A stretch of 64,000 nucleotides of DNA from Oegoconia quadripuncta (GCA_949316235.1 OX438755.1:20979151-21043150), one strand, 5' to 3'; shown: positions 22,610-33,723, counted from the first letter of the stretch. The notes: generated by a model from the sequence alone, not told the origin. Translations and numbers: made by a program.

Positions 22610-22705
22610 ACCCAATGGTGGCCTGGAAGTTTAGTCATAAGGTCGCCAAATTCTAACTTACCAATTTTCTGTTGTGCAATAAAGTGTATTTGTATAGTAT
22701 TGTAT
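22610..22705 (+). mobile_element. LINE 3' tail, + strand
   Basis: GGTGGCCTGGAAGTTTAGTC, ATAAGGTCGCCAAATTCTAA and GTTGTGCAATAAAGTGTATT. Same family style as 36900-37066. Confidence 0.65.
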
Positions 22706-22892
22706 CCTTTTTTATGCACAACAGGTCAGTACTTGACCTCAATCACACCTGATGTTAAGTGCAGATGAGGCCGAAGGTTTAAATGTACTGACCCGGAAAC
22801 CCCAACTTATTTGGGGAGCTGGCGCTATCTTGTCACTGACAACCGGACCACAACAATGCTTAGCATTGCTGTTTGGCGGCAAAGGACAACAG
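22706..22892 (-). mobile_element. SINE-C copy, 3' half, minus strand
   Basis: The TATGCACAACAGGTCAGTAC end through TGCTGTTTGGCGGCA; the tRNA-like head is missing. Confidence 0.8.
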
Positions 22893-23429
22893 CACAGATC
22901 CATACATCTTTGGGCCAGTTTGTTGTCACTTCAATTAATAAATATAGTCTTGAACTCTTAGTACCAGACGTGCTAAAAACCTAACACATATATTTTTAAA
23001 GGACTTTAGAAAAGAACAAAAGAGGTTTGAAATATGGTTTGGGGAACTTTGAAATTATATACTGGCAACATTAACCACATGCATTCTCACGCATGGAAAC
23101 TAGATGCTAGGCCAAAGAAAAATTGTTTTTTCTTTTCAGAGTAGTCCGTCGCTCGCTCGCTGTTGCTGTTATCCCTACTTAAATTATAACCTCACAGTCA
23201 AAAATGTTAGTTGTCACTTGTCTATTTTTTTTTTTTTTGGAAAGAATTTAGTTTTTGTATAGTTTGTGAGCCAAAATGTTTTCTGAGAGCGATATTTTCA
23301 AATATTTCTAATAACTATACTAAGGTTCCAAAAATTCTTTTGAATAGCTAAGTTGATAGTCTTTAGTACCGGCTTTTTTTAGGTGTACCTTTTATTAGGT
23401 GACAAAACACTGGCCCAAAAATGCTGATG

Positions 23430-23587
23430 TCTTTTAGATAAGAAGGTGGTAGCTAGCCAAGCGGACATGTAAAATGCTCTATCACCAACCAAACCGAATA
23501 GTAAACTTGTACCGCGCTGGAAATTGAACCTGCGACCTCCGAATCGTAATCTCTGTGTTGTTTACATTAAGCCACGGACGCGGTTAA
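23430..23587 (-). mobile_element. SINE-C 5' half, minus strand
   Basis: GGTGGTAGCTAGCCAAGCGG through the head ending GAGCCACGGACGCGGTT-like sequence at 23570-23587. The 3' half is missing. Confidence 0.8.
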
Positions 23588-23644
23588 ATTTATATCTATA
23601 ATTTAATTCGGAAAATAAATAAACTTTTCAAATTACGTTCGCCT

Positions 23645-23907
23645 AAATAAATAAATAAATATCCTTTGAAATACACACAGCGTCATCTAGTTCCACACTT
23701 AGCAACTAGGCTTATATCATGGCTACCAGATGGATGATAATATTATTTTTTTTTGTAAATGTAATATATATTAAAACTGACAATATCCTGGTCGAGTATA
23801 CATGTCCGTATTCAGTATACAAATATAATATGCCCATAGCGGGATTTGAACCCGCGACCTCTTGGTATAGCAGCAGTCAGAGTCTAACCACTATTATCAA
23901 ACAGGTC
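23645..23907 (-). mobile_element. SINE-B copy, minus strand
   Basis: Full-length diverged copy. The head at about 23835-23907 includes a GGGATTTGAACCCGCGACC B-box complement. The tail side has AGCGTCATCTAGTTCCACAC. Confidence 0.8.
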
Positions 23908-24009
23908 CTAGAATAACTGACGTTTTTTTTAATGTATTTAAGTCGATATTCCCCTGTTATTTTGAATGGGTATAAGTACCTAAATTCTTTCATAATGACT
24001 TAAGTATTT

Positions 24010-24165
24010 TGTACGTTTTTTTTTATGATTAACTGGATACGCGTTTGGCCACAATCTCACCTGATGGAAATTTAACCATTTAGTCTAAGATGAAGCAAGC
24101 GATCCCAGTAAATGCTCTAAACTCTGCTCTTGAAGATCCCAAGGTTGTAGGATTCAGGAAATATA
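24010..24165 (-). mobile_element. CR1-like LINE 3' end, minus strand
   Basis: TGGCCACAATCTCACCTGAT and CTCTGCTCTTGAAGATCCCA followed by AAGGTTGTAGGATTCAGGAA correspond to the antisense of the C-terminus 'FP.TYNLGIFKSRVN' seen at 34163-34612. It is a truncated relic. Confidence 0.65.
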
Positions 24166-24457
24166 TAAATGGACAGATAGATAGATAAAGTTTTAAGTGA
24201 AACTTAGAAATGATATCCAAGTTTTATTTTAATAATTGAAGTGAAAAAAAAAACTTACATAATTTGACGACATATTTGGTGTAATGGATGTGACCCTGAC
24301 AGCGAAACCAACACTGTTGGGGATTCGAGTCCCTAGGGGTAAAAGTTTATGTGACGAATACGAACATTTATTCCCGAGTCATGGATGTTTATACAGGGTG
24401 AAATTTAATTCGTGTAAGTAATTCCTGTTCACTAGTGGCTCCACTTCTGGGGTTCTA

Positions 24458-24597
24458 TTACATAATCTCATCGCTATCGTCATCGGTTAAATTCTGACAT
24501 GTGATTGGTCTGCTCACCGCTCGCTCGGCAATTTGACGGTTTCTTATTGGTCAACGTAATCGATAACGATACTGATGGAGTTACATAATCTACGGGC
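24458..24597. mobile_element. MITE nested in DNA transposon
   Basis: CTATTACATAATCTCATCGC and GATGGAGTTACATAATCTAC are inverted ends. The interior has CGGCAATTTGACGGTTTCTT and GGTCAACGTAATCGATAACG. It is an uninterrupted version of the element at 20033-20728. Confidence 0.75.
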
Positions 24598-24628
24598 TGA
24601 TTACGAACAATTTTCCACTAGGAACCAT

Positions 24629-24998
24629 TTTTTATTTTTTTTTATATGAGAGGGCGGCAAACGAGCATGCGGGTCACCTGATGGAAAGTAATCACCGCCG
24701 CTCATGGACACCCGCAATACCAAAAGTGTCACAGATGCGTTGCCGGCCTTTGAGGAAGATGTAGGCTCGTTTCTTGAAGGTTCCAATGTCGTACTCGTTC
24801 GGGAACACCGCTGCCGGAAGTCCGTTGCACAGGGTGGTCGTACGTGGTAAGAAGTTTCTTGAGAAACGTATCTACAGTGGTAGACTTCCATTCATCCAGG
24901 TGATGTGGATGGAAATTTAAATTTCTCCGAGAAGTGTATGGGTTAAATTGAGCAGCGGGTAATTAGCTCGAACAGTTCTTCAGAACCATAGTTGAAGT
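24629..24998 (-). pseudogene. CR1-like LINE C-terminus nested in DNA transposon
   Basis: On the minus strand the coding remnant reads (in a non-Met frame) [20 protein letters not shown] and then [20 protein letters not shown], the typical end of a CR1/Jockey-type RT. The poly-A end lies at 24629-24640 (T-run on +). GAACCAT occurs at both borders (about 24621 and 24987) as a likely target duplication. Near-identical copies occur at 61984-62395 (-), 27070-27192 (+) and 41808-41938 (+). Confidence 0.75.
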
Positions 24999-25169
24999 CG
25001 ATAAAAAAATTCTGATTACCCTTACAAAGTAAACCATTGAATGTGAAACCACCGTTAGTATGGAGGTCCAACAATTTTCAGCTGACTTCGGTTATGGTTC
25101 GTAGTGGAAAGATGTTTCTAATCAAAGAGTGGAGTCAACATCCGCAAGTTGTTGAACTTCCATACTAAA

Positions 25170-25312
25170 GATTTTCTTTTTTTTATGCACGACGGGTTCG
25201 TACTTGACCTCAATCGCACCTGATGTTAAGTGAAGATGAGGTCGACGGTGGAAGCGTACTAACCCGCAAACCCCAACACATTTGGGGGACTGGCTATCTT
25301 ATCTCTGACAAC
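25170..25312 (-). mobile_element. SINE-C fragment nested in DNA transposon
   Basis: TTTTTTTATGCACGACGGGT through GGCTATCTTATCTCTGACAA in minus orientation, truncated at its 5' end inside the transposon's right arm. The arm continues with GGTTTCAGAATGG. Confidence 0.8.
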
Positions 25313-25633
25313 CGGATGGTTTCAGAATGGTTTACTCTATATGTGTAAACGACATTTATATGATTGACATTTATATTATGATTTATATGAATTCTGGTAA
25401 GTAATTTGTACTACCTAAGTAACCGTACAGTGCATTGGTAATTTTACTGTAATGCTGTATGTGAAAGACTGAATAAATAAATAAATAAATAAATGATTGA
25501 ATTCGACTAAGGAAGGGAAAGTTGTTTGTAATCAAGAGTGACGTCACCAGTTAATGGGAATCACGAATTCAAATTCACCCTGTATAAATGTTTATGTATA
25601 TTCATTAGTAATCTATAGTATCCATAGTTGACT

Positions 25634-25770
25634 TGACGACCTGTTTGGTGTAGTGGTTAGCAACTCTGACCACTATACCAAAAGGTTGCGGGTTCGATTC
25701 TCGCTAGGGACATATGTTTGTGTGATGAATACGGACATGTGTACCCGAGTTATGGATGCTTTCATTTAAA
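25634..25770 (+). mobile_element. SINE-B 5' half
   Basis: GACCTGTTTGGTGTAGTGGT head, B box GGTTCGATTCTCGCTAGGGA, then ATGAATACGGACATGTGTAC. It stops before the tail and lies immediately downstream of the interrupted SINE-A. Confidence 0.8.
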
Positions 25771-26084
25771 ATAAGTAATTATTTACAAAACATCTTCTAA
25801 TCTGGCCTACGTAACCTGTATGAAATATTTTTGGAATATATTTTTTTTTGCAAAATAAAGCATTTGCTTAATGTATATTTATTTGACTTAATAAAACTTG
25901 AGCAAGTAAAAAGTTGCCAAATTAATATTTGACAAAGTGATTAAAATGCGAAATATAAATTCGCTAAAAAAAAAAAAAGAATCCTTTTGGGAAATGAAAC
26001 TAGTGCGATAAGTTTTTTGGGAAGTAAAATTTGACGAAAAATATTTTGCCAAATACCCTTGTATTTACAACCGAATGTACCCTG

Positions 26085-26250
26085 CATCGTTTATTGCCCG
26101 TGGTCCGATCACCGAGTTCTACTGGTCGATCCATGGGCAATTGTTTTTGGCTGTGGTTCTATCAATCGGACCACGGGCAAATCAAATTGCCCGTAGTCCT
26201 ATCGGTAGTACTAAAGGCAACTTCGTTTACCCGTAGTTCTATTAAAGTGT
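26085..26250. repeat. GCCCGTGGTCC-motif cluster
   Basis: Alternating direct and inverted copies of a roughly 13-base motif: TTGCCCGTGGTCC, GGACCACGGGCAA, TTGCCCGTAGTCC and TTACCCGTAGTTC. Related motifs (GGTACCACGGGCAA) occur at 17188-17275. Confidence 0.6.
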
Positions 26251-26254
26251 GTAA

Positions 26255-27065
26255 ATTCTCTTTGTATGTAAACTTCATGCAGGAAATATGTTTAAAATTA
26301 AAAATAAATCATAACTGACTTATTTGAATTTATATTCCTAAATATATTTTATCCTAGACCGTTTTGCACCGCTTTGTAACGAGGTGTACAACCTCTTCTA
26401 AATTCTGTCTTCTTTTCGGTAATCTCTTTGGCGTTTTCTTTTTTGGAACATTATTCAAAATTCTGAATTCTAAATTATTTTCAAAAACTAGAAAAGTCTA
26501 GTCTTGACGCACTTTGCGAACTAGACTATTCTTTCCATTCTTTCTTTATTTCTTTAAATTATTATAACAGTATTGAGTTTTACAAGTGCCTATACCTTCT
26601 TCCTGTCCTTCACCTTCTTCAGTTCATCAGTGGCTGCAGTCCTGGTAGGGGCCCGAAACCTACGACCCTGAACCTCATCCTCTCTCTACGGCGCCCATTA
26701 CCTACGTAATACCTCCAGCAGCTGAGCGTTCGCAGTACCGCGACAGCGTTTCCACAATGAATGTCGATTTAGGTACTGATATTTGTTTCATTAATAGAAA
26801 AGGTGGTAGATTAATTTTATTTGGCGATTACCAGTAGGTATTATAAAATGCGACAGTATAAAAATGGATCGGCAGTGTGGCGTTGTTCTAATTATAAGAA
26901 ATTAAAACGCACGGGTGATTAGTGAGGTAATTTTTCTTGCTTGAAGTTTCACCTTAAAATACCCGTCCCTAAACTTGTGTTACTCTTAGAAGCTCAATGA
27001 TTATTGGAGGCTATCTGTGCTTAAATAATGTAGGCGCCTGTAATACCATTCTGGCTTCACCCTAC
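26255..27065. other. No recognisable gene
   Basis: A mixed stretch with a GC-richer block at 26630-26760 (GGTAGGGGCCCGAAACCTAC). I can assign no exon or element. Confidence 0.4.
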
Positions 27066-27069
27066 CCGA

Positions 27070-27192
27070 GTTTAAGGCCGGCAACGCATCTGTGACACTT
27101 TTGGTGTTGCGAGTGTCCATGGGCGGCGGTGATTACTTTCCATCAGGTGACCCGCATGCTCGTTTGCCGCTCTCTCATATAAAAAAAAAAAC
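27070..27192 (+). mobile_element. CR1-like LINE 3' end, + strand
   Basis: GGCCGGCAACGCATCTGTGA through CGCTCTCTCATATAAAAAAA. The last codons and A-tail of the family at 24629-24998. Confidence 0.85.
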
Positions 27193-27779
27193 CCTACTCG
27201 AGTGAAGCGAGGATGCTTTACAGGCTACTGTCATTAGCTATTAATAATCATAACGTTTAGTACCTATATAGTAAATGTCTATACAGACCGACATGTTCAA
27301 GTTAATGAACAAGGTCTTTAAACCATGATTAAAAAAAAATTGTGTTACTGCTTTAAATAAAACAGTTCACATACCCTATACAACATAAATTCCCTGACTA
27401 TCTCCTCATTAATTACGAAACACCACGACAAAGCGAACACGAGCGGTGGAAAAAATACATTCGAAATGAAGGCACATATTTCTTTTCGTCCTACATCACC
27501 ATTCGTGAGCCCCTGCAGCTTTTAATTAAGTAAATTAAACGATACGAGACGTTGCATGCACGAAATCTCTGTATAATGCTGACGTGTGGAAACGGAATGT
27601 ATAATTTATCACAAATATAATTAGACAGTGATTGTTTTGTTAATCTACGTAATCAAAAACTGGATAGAGACTTACGTACGTATTTTATGTATAATATTTA
27701 TTTTATTATATTTGAAGTATTATTTATTAAAGTTGATTATTAACACTTTTTTCTCAGTGCACGTATGTACTACGTGTTC

Positions 27780-27945
27780 TATCCTATCGAACCTGTTTTC
27801 CTACACATTTGCAGGGTCTTGCTGGAAGAAATCTCTTTTTAGAGATAAGCTAGTGCCTTTTGGACATCCTGTATCTAGTATGTATTTGACTTTTATGTGT
27901 ACTCGTGTGCAATAAAATTATAAATAGATGTTTTATTTAGGTAGA
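27780..27945 (+). mobile_element. LINE 3' UTR, + strand
   Basis: GCTGGAAGAAATCTCTTTTT, AGAGATAAGCTAGTGCCTTT and TGTGTGCAATAAAATTATAA. A truncated LINE end that includes a polyadenylation signal. Confidence 0.6.
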
Positions 27946-28036
27946 ATAAAGTCAAATACGATATACAAAATGAATGTGGGTGGTAGTGTTGTTAGGAGAA
28001 GATCAAGGTGAACGTACCATAATCAAATCGGAGACG

Positions 28037-28470
28037 TCTCAAAAAATCAAAATCAAAATCAAAAATATTTTATTCAATGTAGGATACAAAAATATCACTT
28101 ATTGAAAGTCAACATGCTATTTTTCTTTTTTTAACTACATCGCTTCACAAGGTGTTATGGTTAGGGAGAAGAAGCGACAAGAAACTCCGCAACAACACAT
28201 CTTTTCAACTAGTCTCCATCCTTACAACAATACTACATCTTATATTACATATTACAAAACAATAGCAATTAACATAACGACCAGCTAACACCAGACCTCC
28301 TTATCGTCTAAATAATCATCTATCCTGTAATAACCCTTCTTACACAGAGTTTCTTTAATGTGGCGTTTAAATTTCTGCTCTGTTAAACTCAATACATGTT
28401 CTGGTATTTTATTGTAAAAGCGTATGCTGTGTCTGCGTCTGCGTCTTAAAGAAAGCTCAAGTCAAGAGTA
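28037..28470 (-). pseudogene. Jockey-like LINE C-terminus and 3' UTR, minus strand
   Basis: On the minus strand, the RT C-terminus reads FYNKIPEHVLSLTEQKFKRH, then IKETLCKKGYYRIDDYLDDK and a stop near 28300. The 3' UTR runs to (GATTTT)n at 28037. The terminal 145 bases match 63735-63883 essentially base for base. 5'-truncated. Confidence 0.8.
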
Positions 28471-28754
28471 CCCTAAACCGACGAGCATGTATGAAGAACA
28501 TTATCAAAGTGAGTGAAGCAAAAGAGTCAGTATTTAAAACACCGTACGGTCCGGTACCTACTGAATATAGACCTCTCCCAGAGCATGCCATTGAATTTGA
28601 TCTTCGGTTCTTGGTTCCCATTCCACACCCTACATTGGTCGTTTCAACGACCATTGTTTCTGCGATAAATGTCGATTATTGATCTCAATTTTTTTATTGA
28701 TTATGTACTTGTTCTTTATACTTACTTATCCCATTAATATTTATGTTTTTGGTG

Positions 28755-29045
28755 GTATTTATTTATTTTATTTATTGGTACACAAAACAGATTACAATCG
28801 TACATGAGAAGAACTTAAAGTTAACTTAGATTCGAACTGGATTGGAATCACAAGCATGTATACACAACATGGTTAAACAAGAACAAGCTTATTTCACAAC
28901 AACAAGATTTCAACACATTTGGTGACGTAAATTTATTTATATAATATATGTACCCTGAAGCTAAAGCAAATGTTAAAAACTGAGACCGCGAGGCAACCTG
29001 CCCAAAGCGCTAGCAGCTTTTCTGATCCCAGTGGTCCGTGTAACG
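28755..29045 (-). mobile_element. LINE-like 3' region, minus strand
   Basis: TTTATTGGTACACAAAACAG at the A-tail side and CCTGCCCAAAGCGCTAGCAG, GTGGTCCGTGTAACGTGTAC at the far side resemble a LINE 3' UTR in reverse. I cannot read protein from it. Confidence 0.4.
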
Positions 29046-29049
29046 TGTA

Positions 29050-30065
29050 CCGATAATATAATGCCTACATTCATATTTAGATAATATTATTATAAATTAA
29101 CATTATAGCAAACAACTTAATTAAGTATGACATTTTTATAGCAAGACTGAAATTAAAGTTTTTTTTATATTTTTTTTGTTCTTAATATCATAAAAATAAT
29201 ACTTAATTTAAAATTTTAAACTGATACATAATATAACGGAGGCTATTTAATTCACATGATTGTTTAATATTAATTCATTCTATGTTACTGTTATTGTTTA
29301 ACGGATATAATTTATTATGCTGTTTATTAAATTTCACGACTATTTTGACATGACTACCATATTTGTATGCCAATTTGGCTGATCACAGAGATCATATTTA
29401 TAAGTTAATGTATCATAACAACCTGTACACCTGTGTATCACAAATAAATAAATGATTGATTGATTGATAAAAATTGCAGGCCCCTTGTGAGTCCTACGAG
29501 TATGACATTGGCTAGGCTATTTGAAATAATTGAAAACCCCCCCAAGGGCCTAAAATTTCGTCTCCGATAGCAATAAATATTGTATTGGGATTCAATATGA
29601 CATGTCTCGTTTATGGACATTGTAAAGTTACATTCATCGGTACACAATTACCCTAAACTACGATTAAGCAGAGCCTCCTATGAATTCTAAAAGTCAGATT
29701 CCTACTGTTTACGTGTAATCAAAGTAAATCATTTGTTCAAGTCCATTCCTACGAAAATCACAGTACACAACACTATGCTCAGACAATTGTTTACGCTCAT
29801 GCCCTGATCCCATTACAAATGTAAATGAAACAGACAGTCCTGGTTTTTTATCTCTCTTACTCGGGCGAGCACGCCCTCGCGGGAGAAAGAATTAGATGAA
29901 TTCATTTCCTCGGAAAATGTTAAGAATAATTTTGGGGGCGACATTATCAGCCGCTTGCGGGCCTTCTGTAATTTCACGCTCAGGTTTGGATAGGGTGTGC
30001 AAAAAAGGGATAAGGAACTAACATCGGCTACATAGCTCGTGGACGCTTAATGTTTGATTTACGAT
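29050..30065. other. No recognisable gene
   Basis: AT-rich sequence with no supported element. (TGAT)n lies at 29450-29468. Confidence 0.45.
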
Positions 30066-30070
30066 ACTAA

Positions 30071-30368
30071 GGCTCTGTTTCACCACCTGCTGATAATGAT
30101 CCGGATAGTCTATCCAGAAGTTATCTCACGATAACAAACACATTTCTGTTTCACCACTCTCGGTTAGTTTTAACTGGCAGATAAACTGTCATATATCATA
30201 ACAGTCAGTTCAAGTGGTTGATATTTTTTGGATAATTACCTGCCAGTAAGTTTATCAGGCACTTAGATGGTGAAACACGAGAAAAAATATCAGCTAGTTT
30301 TAACCGTCGGATAAGCTATCTGCTAGATTGCTATCTGACATTTTATCAGAAGGTCGTGAAACAGACCC
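30071..30368. mobile_element. PIF/Harbinger-like MITE
   Basis: The ends GGCTCTGTTTCACCA and TCGTGAAACAGACCC are inverted, flanked by TAA and TTA. Inside, a second inverted pair (CTGTTTCACCACTCTCG at 30147; GATGGTGAAACACGAG at 30266) and repeated GTTTTAAC/GATAA.CT motifs give extended secondary structure. It is 298 bp with no ORF. The TWA flank and GGGTCTGTTTCAC-type terminus suggest Harbinger ancestry (inference). Confidence 0.65.
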
Positions 30369-30814
30369 TTAATTAATTTCTGTCAACTAGCTGCGGCATG
30401 AGGGGGGTGTACTGCATTTCGATTGGCCTTACCAAGGTTACCATTTGTTAGAGAGGTAGCCCAGCATCTGGATAAGGACAAAGAGTTACTTTGTAACGAT
30501 GTCGTTCTATCGAGCTGATACTCATTGGTGGGTTTGGGTTATTGGAGTTCAAATTCGACATTTTAAACTGATTGACTGACTGATGAACTGACGGATCTTT
30601 TTTTGGCACATTGATTGCCAGATTTCAACTCAGTCTCACTGTTATTTTTAATCATTATTTTTACATCTCAGTGGTTAATTTTTTAGCTTTAAGACCCTTT
30701 CGATCCTCTGTTTCATGCAATAAATAAGTTGATCCGTGTACTGTTTTGACCCTCTTAAAGATCTTATAATGTAGTATATTCTAGCAAATAAACATTTCTC
30801 TATTCGATTCTTCT

Positions 30815-30935
30815 ACAATGCAATACATTGCAATGCAATAGGTACAATACAATACAATACAATACAATACGATACAATGCAGTGCAGTGCAGTACGGTAC
30901 GATACGATACAATACAATACAAATACACTTTATTA
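30815..30935 (-). repeat. (AATAC)n microsatellite at a LINE tail
   Basis: Pentamer ATACA/ATACG/GTGCA blocks adjoining CAAATACACTTTATTACTGG, the reverse of a LINE polyadenylation site. The array probably grew from the LINE's 3' repeat. Confidence 0.75.
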
Positions 30936-31059
30936 CTGGAAATGCTTAGTTATGTAAGTAATTAATTAGTGAAACTTTAAATCCATAAGTAACAAATTAT
31001 TGTACCCAAAACAATTGTAAGACTGTTTGTTTCTTATACAAATAAATACATAACAGAAA

Positions 31060-31185
31060 AAGATACAATACAATACAAATACTCTTTATTGCGCAAAATA
31101 ATTTACAATAATTTTTGATGATAACAATAGAACACAATTAGACGGTCTAACCACTAAAAGCGATCTCTTCCAGACAACCCACAGC
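31060..31185 (-). mobile_element. LINE 3' tail, minus strand
   Basis: ATACAATACAAATACTCTTT then ATTGCGCAAAATAATTT and CGATCTCTTCCAGACAACCC. The reverse of a tail like 36900-37066. A further (AATAC)n stretch is at 31725-31760. Confidence 0.7.
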
Positions 31186-31984
31186 TACGGGACATTTGTA
31201 GGTAGAATAGGTAGGGTGCACGATACTACGGTCACTACTACAAGATAATACGGTTACAGAAATTTTATGCAGGCACAGCCACGGGTGAAACCTAGCCCTC
31301 AATCTAGCCCTCTTTGCATCCTCATAATTCGTTCAACAATATACAACGAAACTCCTTGCCGGCGTCAATATTCCCAGAATCCTCCATCATGGAACGTTCA
31401 AATCTATAGAATGTACTGAGGATGCCTGTTCCATCTTCGATCAAATCGTCACTATACGATGATGACATGGTCGAAATCCATTTGACAGTAGCTGCAGGTG
31501 GTTAACAAATCTGGACCTGCCGTAGATTCATTGTTACGAATAGACACTTGTGTCAAATGCAAGCCGGCGCAAAGTGTATTTGTTCCGGCAACGAATATAG
31601 TGATGTGACTGATAGTGGAGTATCATGTCACTTCTTAGATACTCGTTTCAATACTGATATTTAATTCTGGTAGCTGTTTCAATATTGCAACGGTTGAGTG
31701 AAATGTTTAAATCTTTTATTATAATACAATACAATGCAATACAATACAATACAAATAAGAAAACTAAGAATAGGAAAACTTTATTTGATCCATTTAGCGA
31801 CAGTTATACAATAATTTAATTGTTACCTATGTACTATATAACACAACATAAAATGTGGAACTTCATATAAGTAGGTATTGCTAGTTTTCGGTGTCGCAAA
31901 GTGGTATCAAATGGTCCCCAACTCAGCATTTGTTGTAGTCGAGAGAAGAAGAACGACTACAACGCTGGTTTTCAGTGGAGGCTA

Positions 31985-32130
31985 AGGGAGAAATACACTT
32001 TATTGCACAAAAGAAAATAAAATACAGTTTCAGAAAAGTGGTAGGAACAGAATGTACAACTTGGCGACCTTATCACTAAAAGCGATCTCTTCCAGGCTTA
32101 TTAATAGCTTACAATATTCCAAGTTTAATA
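31985..32130 (-). mobile_element. LINE 3' tail, minus strand
   Basis: AATACACTTTATTGCACAAA through GCGACCTTATCACTAAAAGC and GATCTCTTCCAGGC. Same family as 31060-31185. Confidence 0.7.
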
Positions 32131-32392
32131 GTACTTTGTGATTGATGAATATTATTGAATGAAGAAAGAAAAAGTTTTAATTGGCACCATTATTGCTTAG
32201 TTCTACTGTCTTAACAATAGTACAATATGAAGTGGTAGTGCCAAAATGGCATCCACTCAGCATAATGTCGCGACATTAGACTTCCTAGAATCCAGTGACG
32301 TGACGCTGGTAATCTGTGGACACCGGAGGACGGAGACGGGAGGTACATAATATGAAGTGCGAGTAATCCCAACTATCCAACTAATATTATAA

Positions 32393-32393
<1 letters not shown>

Positions 32394-32424
<31 letters not shown>
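32394..32424. repeat. (GT)n microsatellite
   Basis: About 14 GT units right after CTAATATTATAAAT. That sequence resembles the left end of the Helitrons at 3436 and 44397, so this may be a Helitron fragment. Confidence 0.8.
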
Positions 32425-32425
<1 letters not shown>

Positions 32426-32464
32426 AGATAGTGTTAAAAACGAAATATCTTCGAAACGGTTTAA

Positions 32465-32851
32465 TGGCTGGTTTACCCAGTGCGAGCTAGCGTACGAGTC
32501 AGCCTTCCGAGTAGCTGCACTGCAGGAACTCGCACTGTTTGGACGTAACTTACGAGTAACTCGCTTCCGAGTTACTTCAACATTTTTTGTTTTCACTCGC
32601 CTCTCACCCGGCAGCAACTCGCACATGACAGCGGCTCGGCCGTCGCTCGCATCGTTTGGACGCGTTCGGCAGTAGCTCGCGAGTGCCAGCCGGACATTTG
32701 TGAGTGGAACCCGTGTTTTTTCTCAACTCGGACTGGGCAGTAGCTAGGTGTCATGTAAACAGCAAAGGCGAGCCGAGCTACTGGCGTACGAGTAGACAAA
32801 CCGAGTAGCTGTCTACTGGCAAGGCAGCAGCTCGGACTGTGTAAACCAGCC
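32465..32851. mobile_element. TTAA-flanked MITE (piggyBac-like)
   Basis: The 387-bp element has inverted ends GGCTGGTTTACCCAGTGCGA and TCGGACTGTGTAAACCAGCC. It is flanked by TTAA at 32461-32464 and 32852-32855, the target duplication diagnostic of piggyBac transposition. The GC-rich interior repeats GAGTAGCT/AGCAGCTCG motifs. The open frames on the minus strand here arise from this structure and are not genes. Confidence 0.8.
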
Positions 32852-32938
32852 TTAACTCTCGGCCAAAGTCTGAACTTACACACACACACCCGTTTGCTTT
32901 TCGTCGGGGGTTGAAAATAGAATTCATGAACACTTGCA

Positions 32939-33106
32939 GTCTTATTCAGAAAAATTTACAAACGCTTTATAAGCCTGTTTTAGTTGTAGTGTGTTATGTC
33001 TCTGTCGTTCATAAAGAAATGTTGTAATGAAAGAAAGTGACAAAACATACTTTAACTAAAACAGGCTTATGCTTATGCTTAAAGGTTTGTAATTTTTTAT
33101 GAAAAG
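32939..33106. mobile_element. Fold-back MITE family G, copy 1
   Basis: GTCTTATTCAGAAAAATTTA and AAGCCTGTTTTAGTTGTAGT at the left; ACTTTAACTAAAACAGGCTT and TTTGTAATTTTTTATGAAAA at the right. Other copies are at 33570-33723 and 44206-44363. The central loop is in the opposite orientation compared with the other two. Confidence 0.8.
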
Positions 33107-33109
33107 AGG

Positions 33110-33565
33110 GTACATCTTTTGTCTTGAGAAATAGTGTCTGAAAGTGAATTTCCAAAGCAGACACCAACTGCCTTCTCACCTCTAATCGCCACTCGTCAAT
33201 GCCCTTTGTTCCCGCACCTCAAGGAATCGTAATTTTGTGTACCCTATCGCTATGGAGAAAGTGTTTGGCAGGGAGAGGGGAAGCACTCAATCAATCACCT
33301 TTGTTTCGATAGTGGCTTCCATTAGAGGGGAAATAATGAATGCGAGGATTACTATTGAGACCTCGGTTTTGTGAAGAAAGATTCAAATGAGTTATAGTGT
33401 ACAACACAATCTACTTCTAGTGTAATCAGATCTATGTCAAAAATCTTTACTTAACACAGTATAAGGTTTTGTATTTGAATGTAGTATATAACAGAAATAA
33501 CTACGTGTGTATGATTTTCAGTAGATGACATCGTCATGATTCGATGAAGGATGTAAATTAAAAGT
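33110..33565. other. No recognisable gene
   Basis: Unassigned sequence between two family G MITEs. Confidence 0.5.
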
Positions 33566-33569
33566 GTTA

Positions 33570-33723
33570 CATAAAAATTTACAAACGCTTTATGAGCCTG
33601 TTTTAGTTGAAGTATGTTTTCTCACTTTCTTTCATTACAACATTTCCTTATGAACGACAGAGACAAAACACACTATAACTAAAACAGGCTTATAAAACGT
33701 TTGTAAATTTTTATGAATAAGAC
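33570..33723. mobile_element. Fold-back MITE family G, copy 2
   Basis: ATAAAAATTTACAAACGCTT ... AACGTTTGTAAATTTTTATG form nearly complete arms of about 60 bp. They enclose CTTTCTTTCATTACAACATT. Confidence 0.85.

Larger units (their letters stand above)
24394..25582. mobile_element. CAGGGTG-type DNA transposon with TA duplication
   Basis: The ends are CAGGGTGAAATTTAATTCGT and GAATTCAAATTCACCCTG in inverted orientation, flanked by TA on each side (24392-24393, 25583-25584). The TA duplication suggests Tc1/mariner-type mobilisation, but no transposase is encoded. It matches the copy at 11073-12109 in its terminal and subterminal blocks. It carries three secondary insertions. Confidence 0.8.
24266..25630 (+). 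mobile_element. SINE-A split by a DNA transposon
   Basis: Head and first body half lie at 24266-24393 (ending ATGGATGTTTATA). The second half resumes at 25583 (TATAAATGTTTATGTATATT...GTATCCATAG). Removing 24394-25582 plus one TA restores the SINE-A order GATGTTTATATAAAT-like sequence seen in intact copies. Confidence 0.85.

Noticed and set aside
30815..30935. CRISPR-like regular repeats
   Set aside because: The units are contiguous 5-mers without spacers; a microsatellite in a eukaryotic genome.
32387..32889. Two overlapping minus-strand frames rich in Ser/Arg/Ala
   Set aside because: They lie across the TTAA-flanked MITE and a (GT)n microsatellite, whose repeats account for the open frames.
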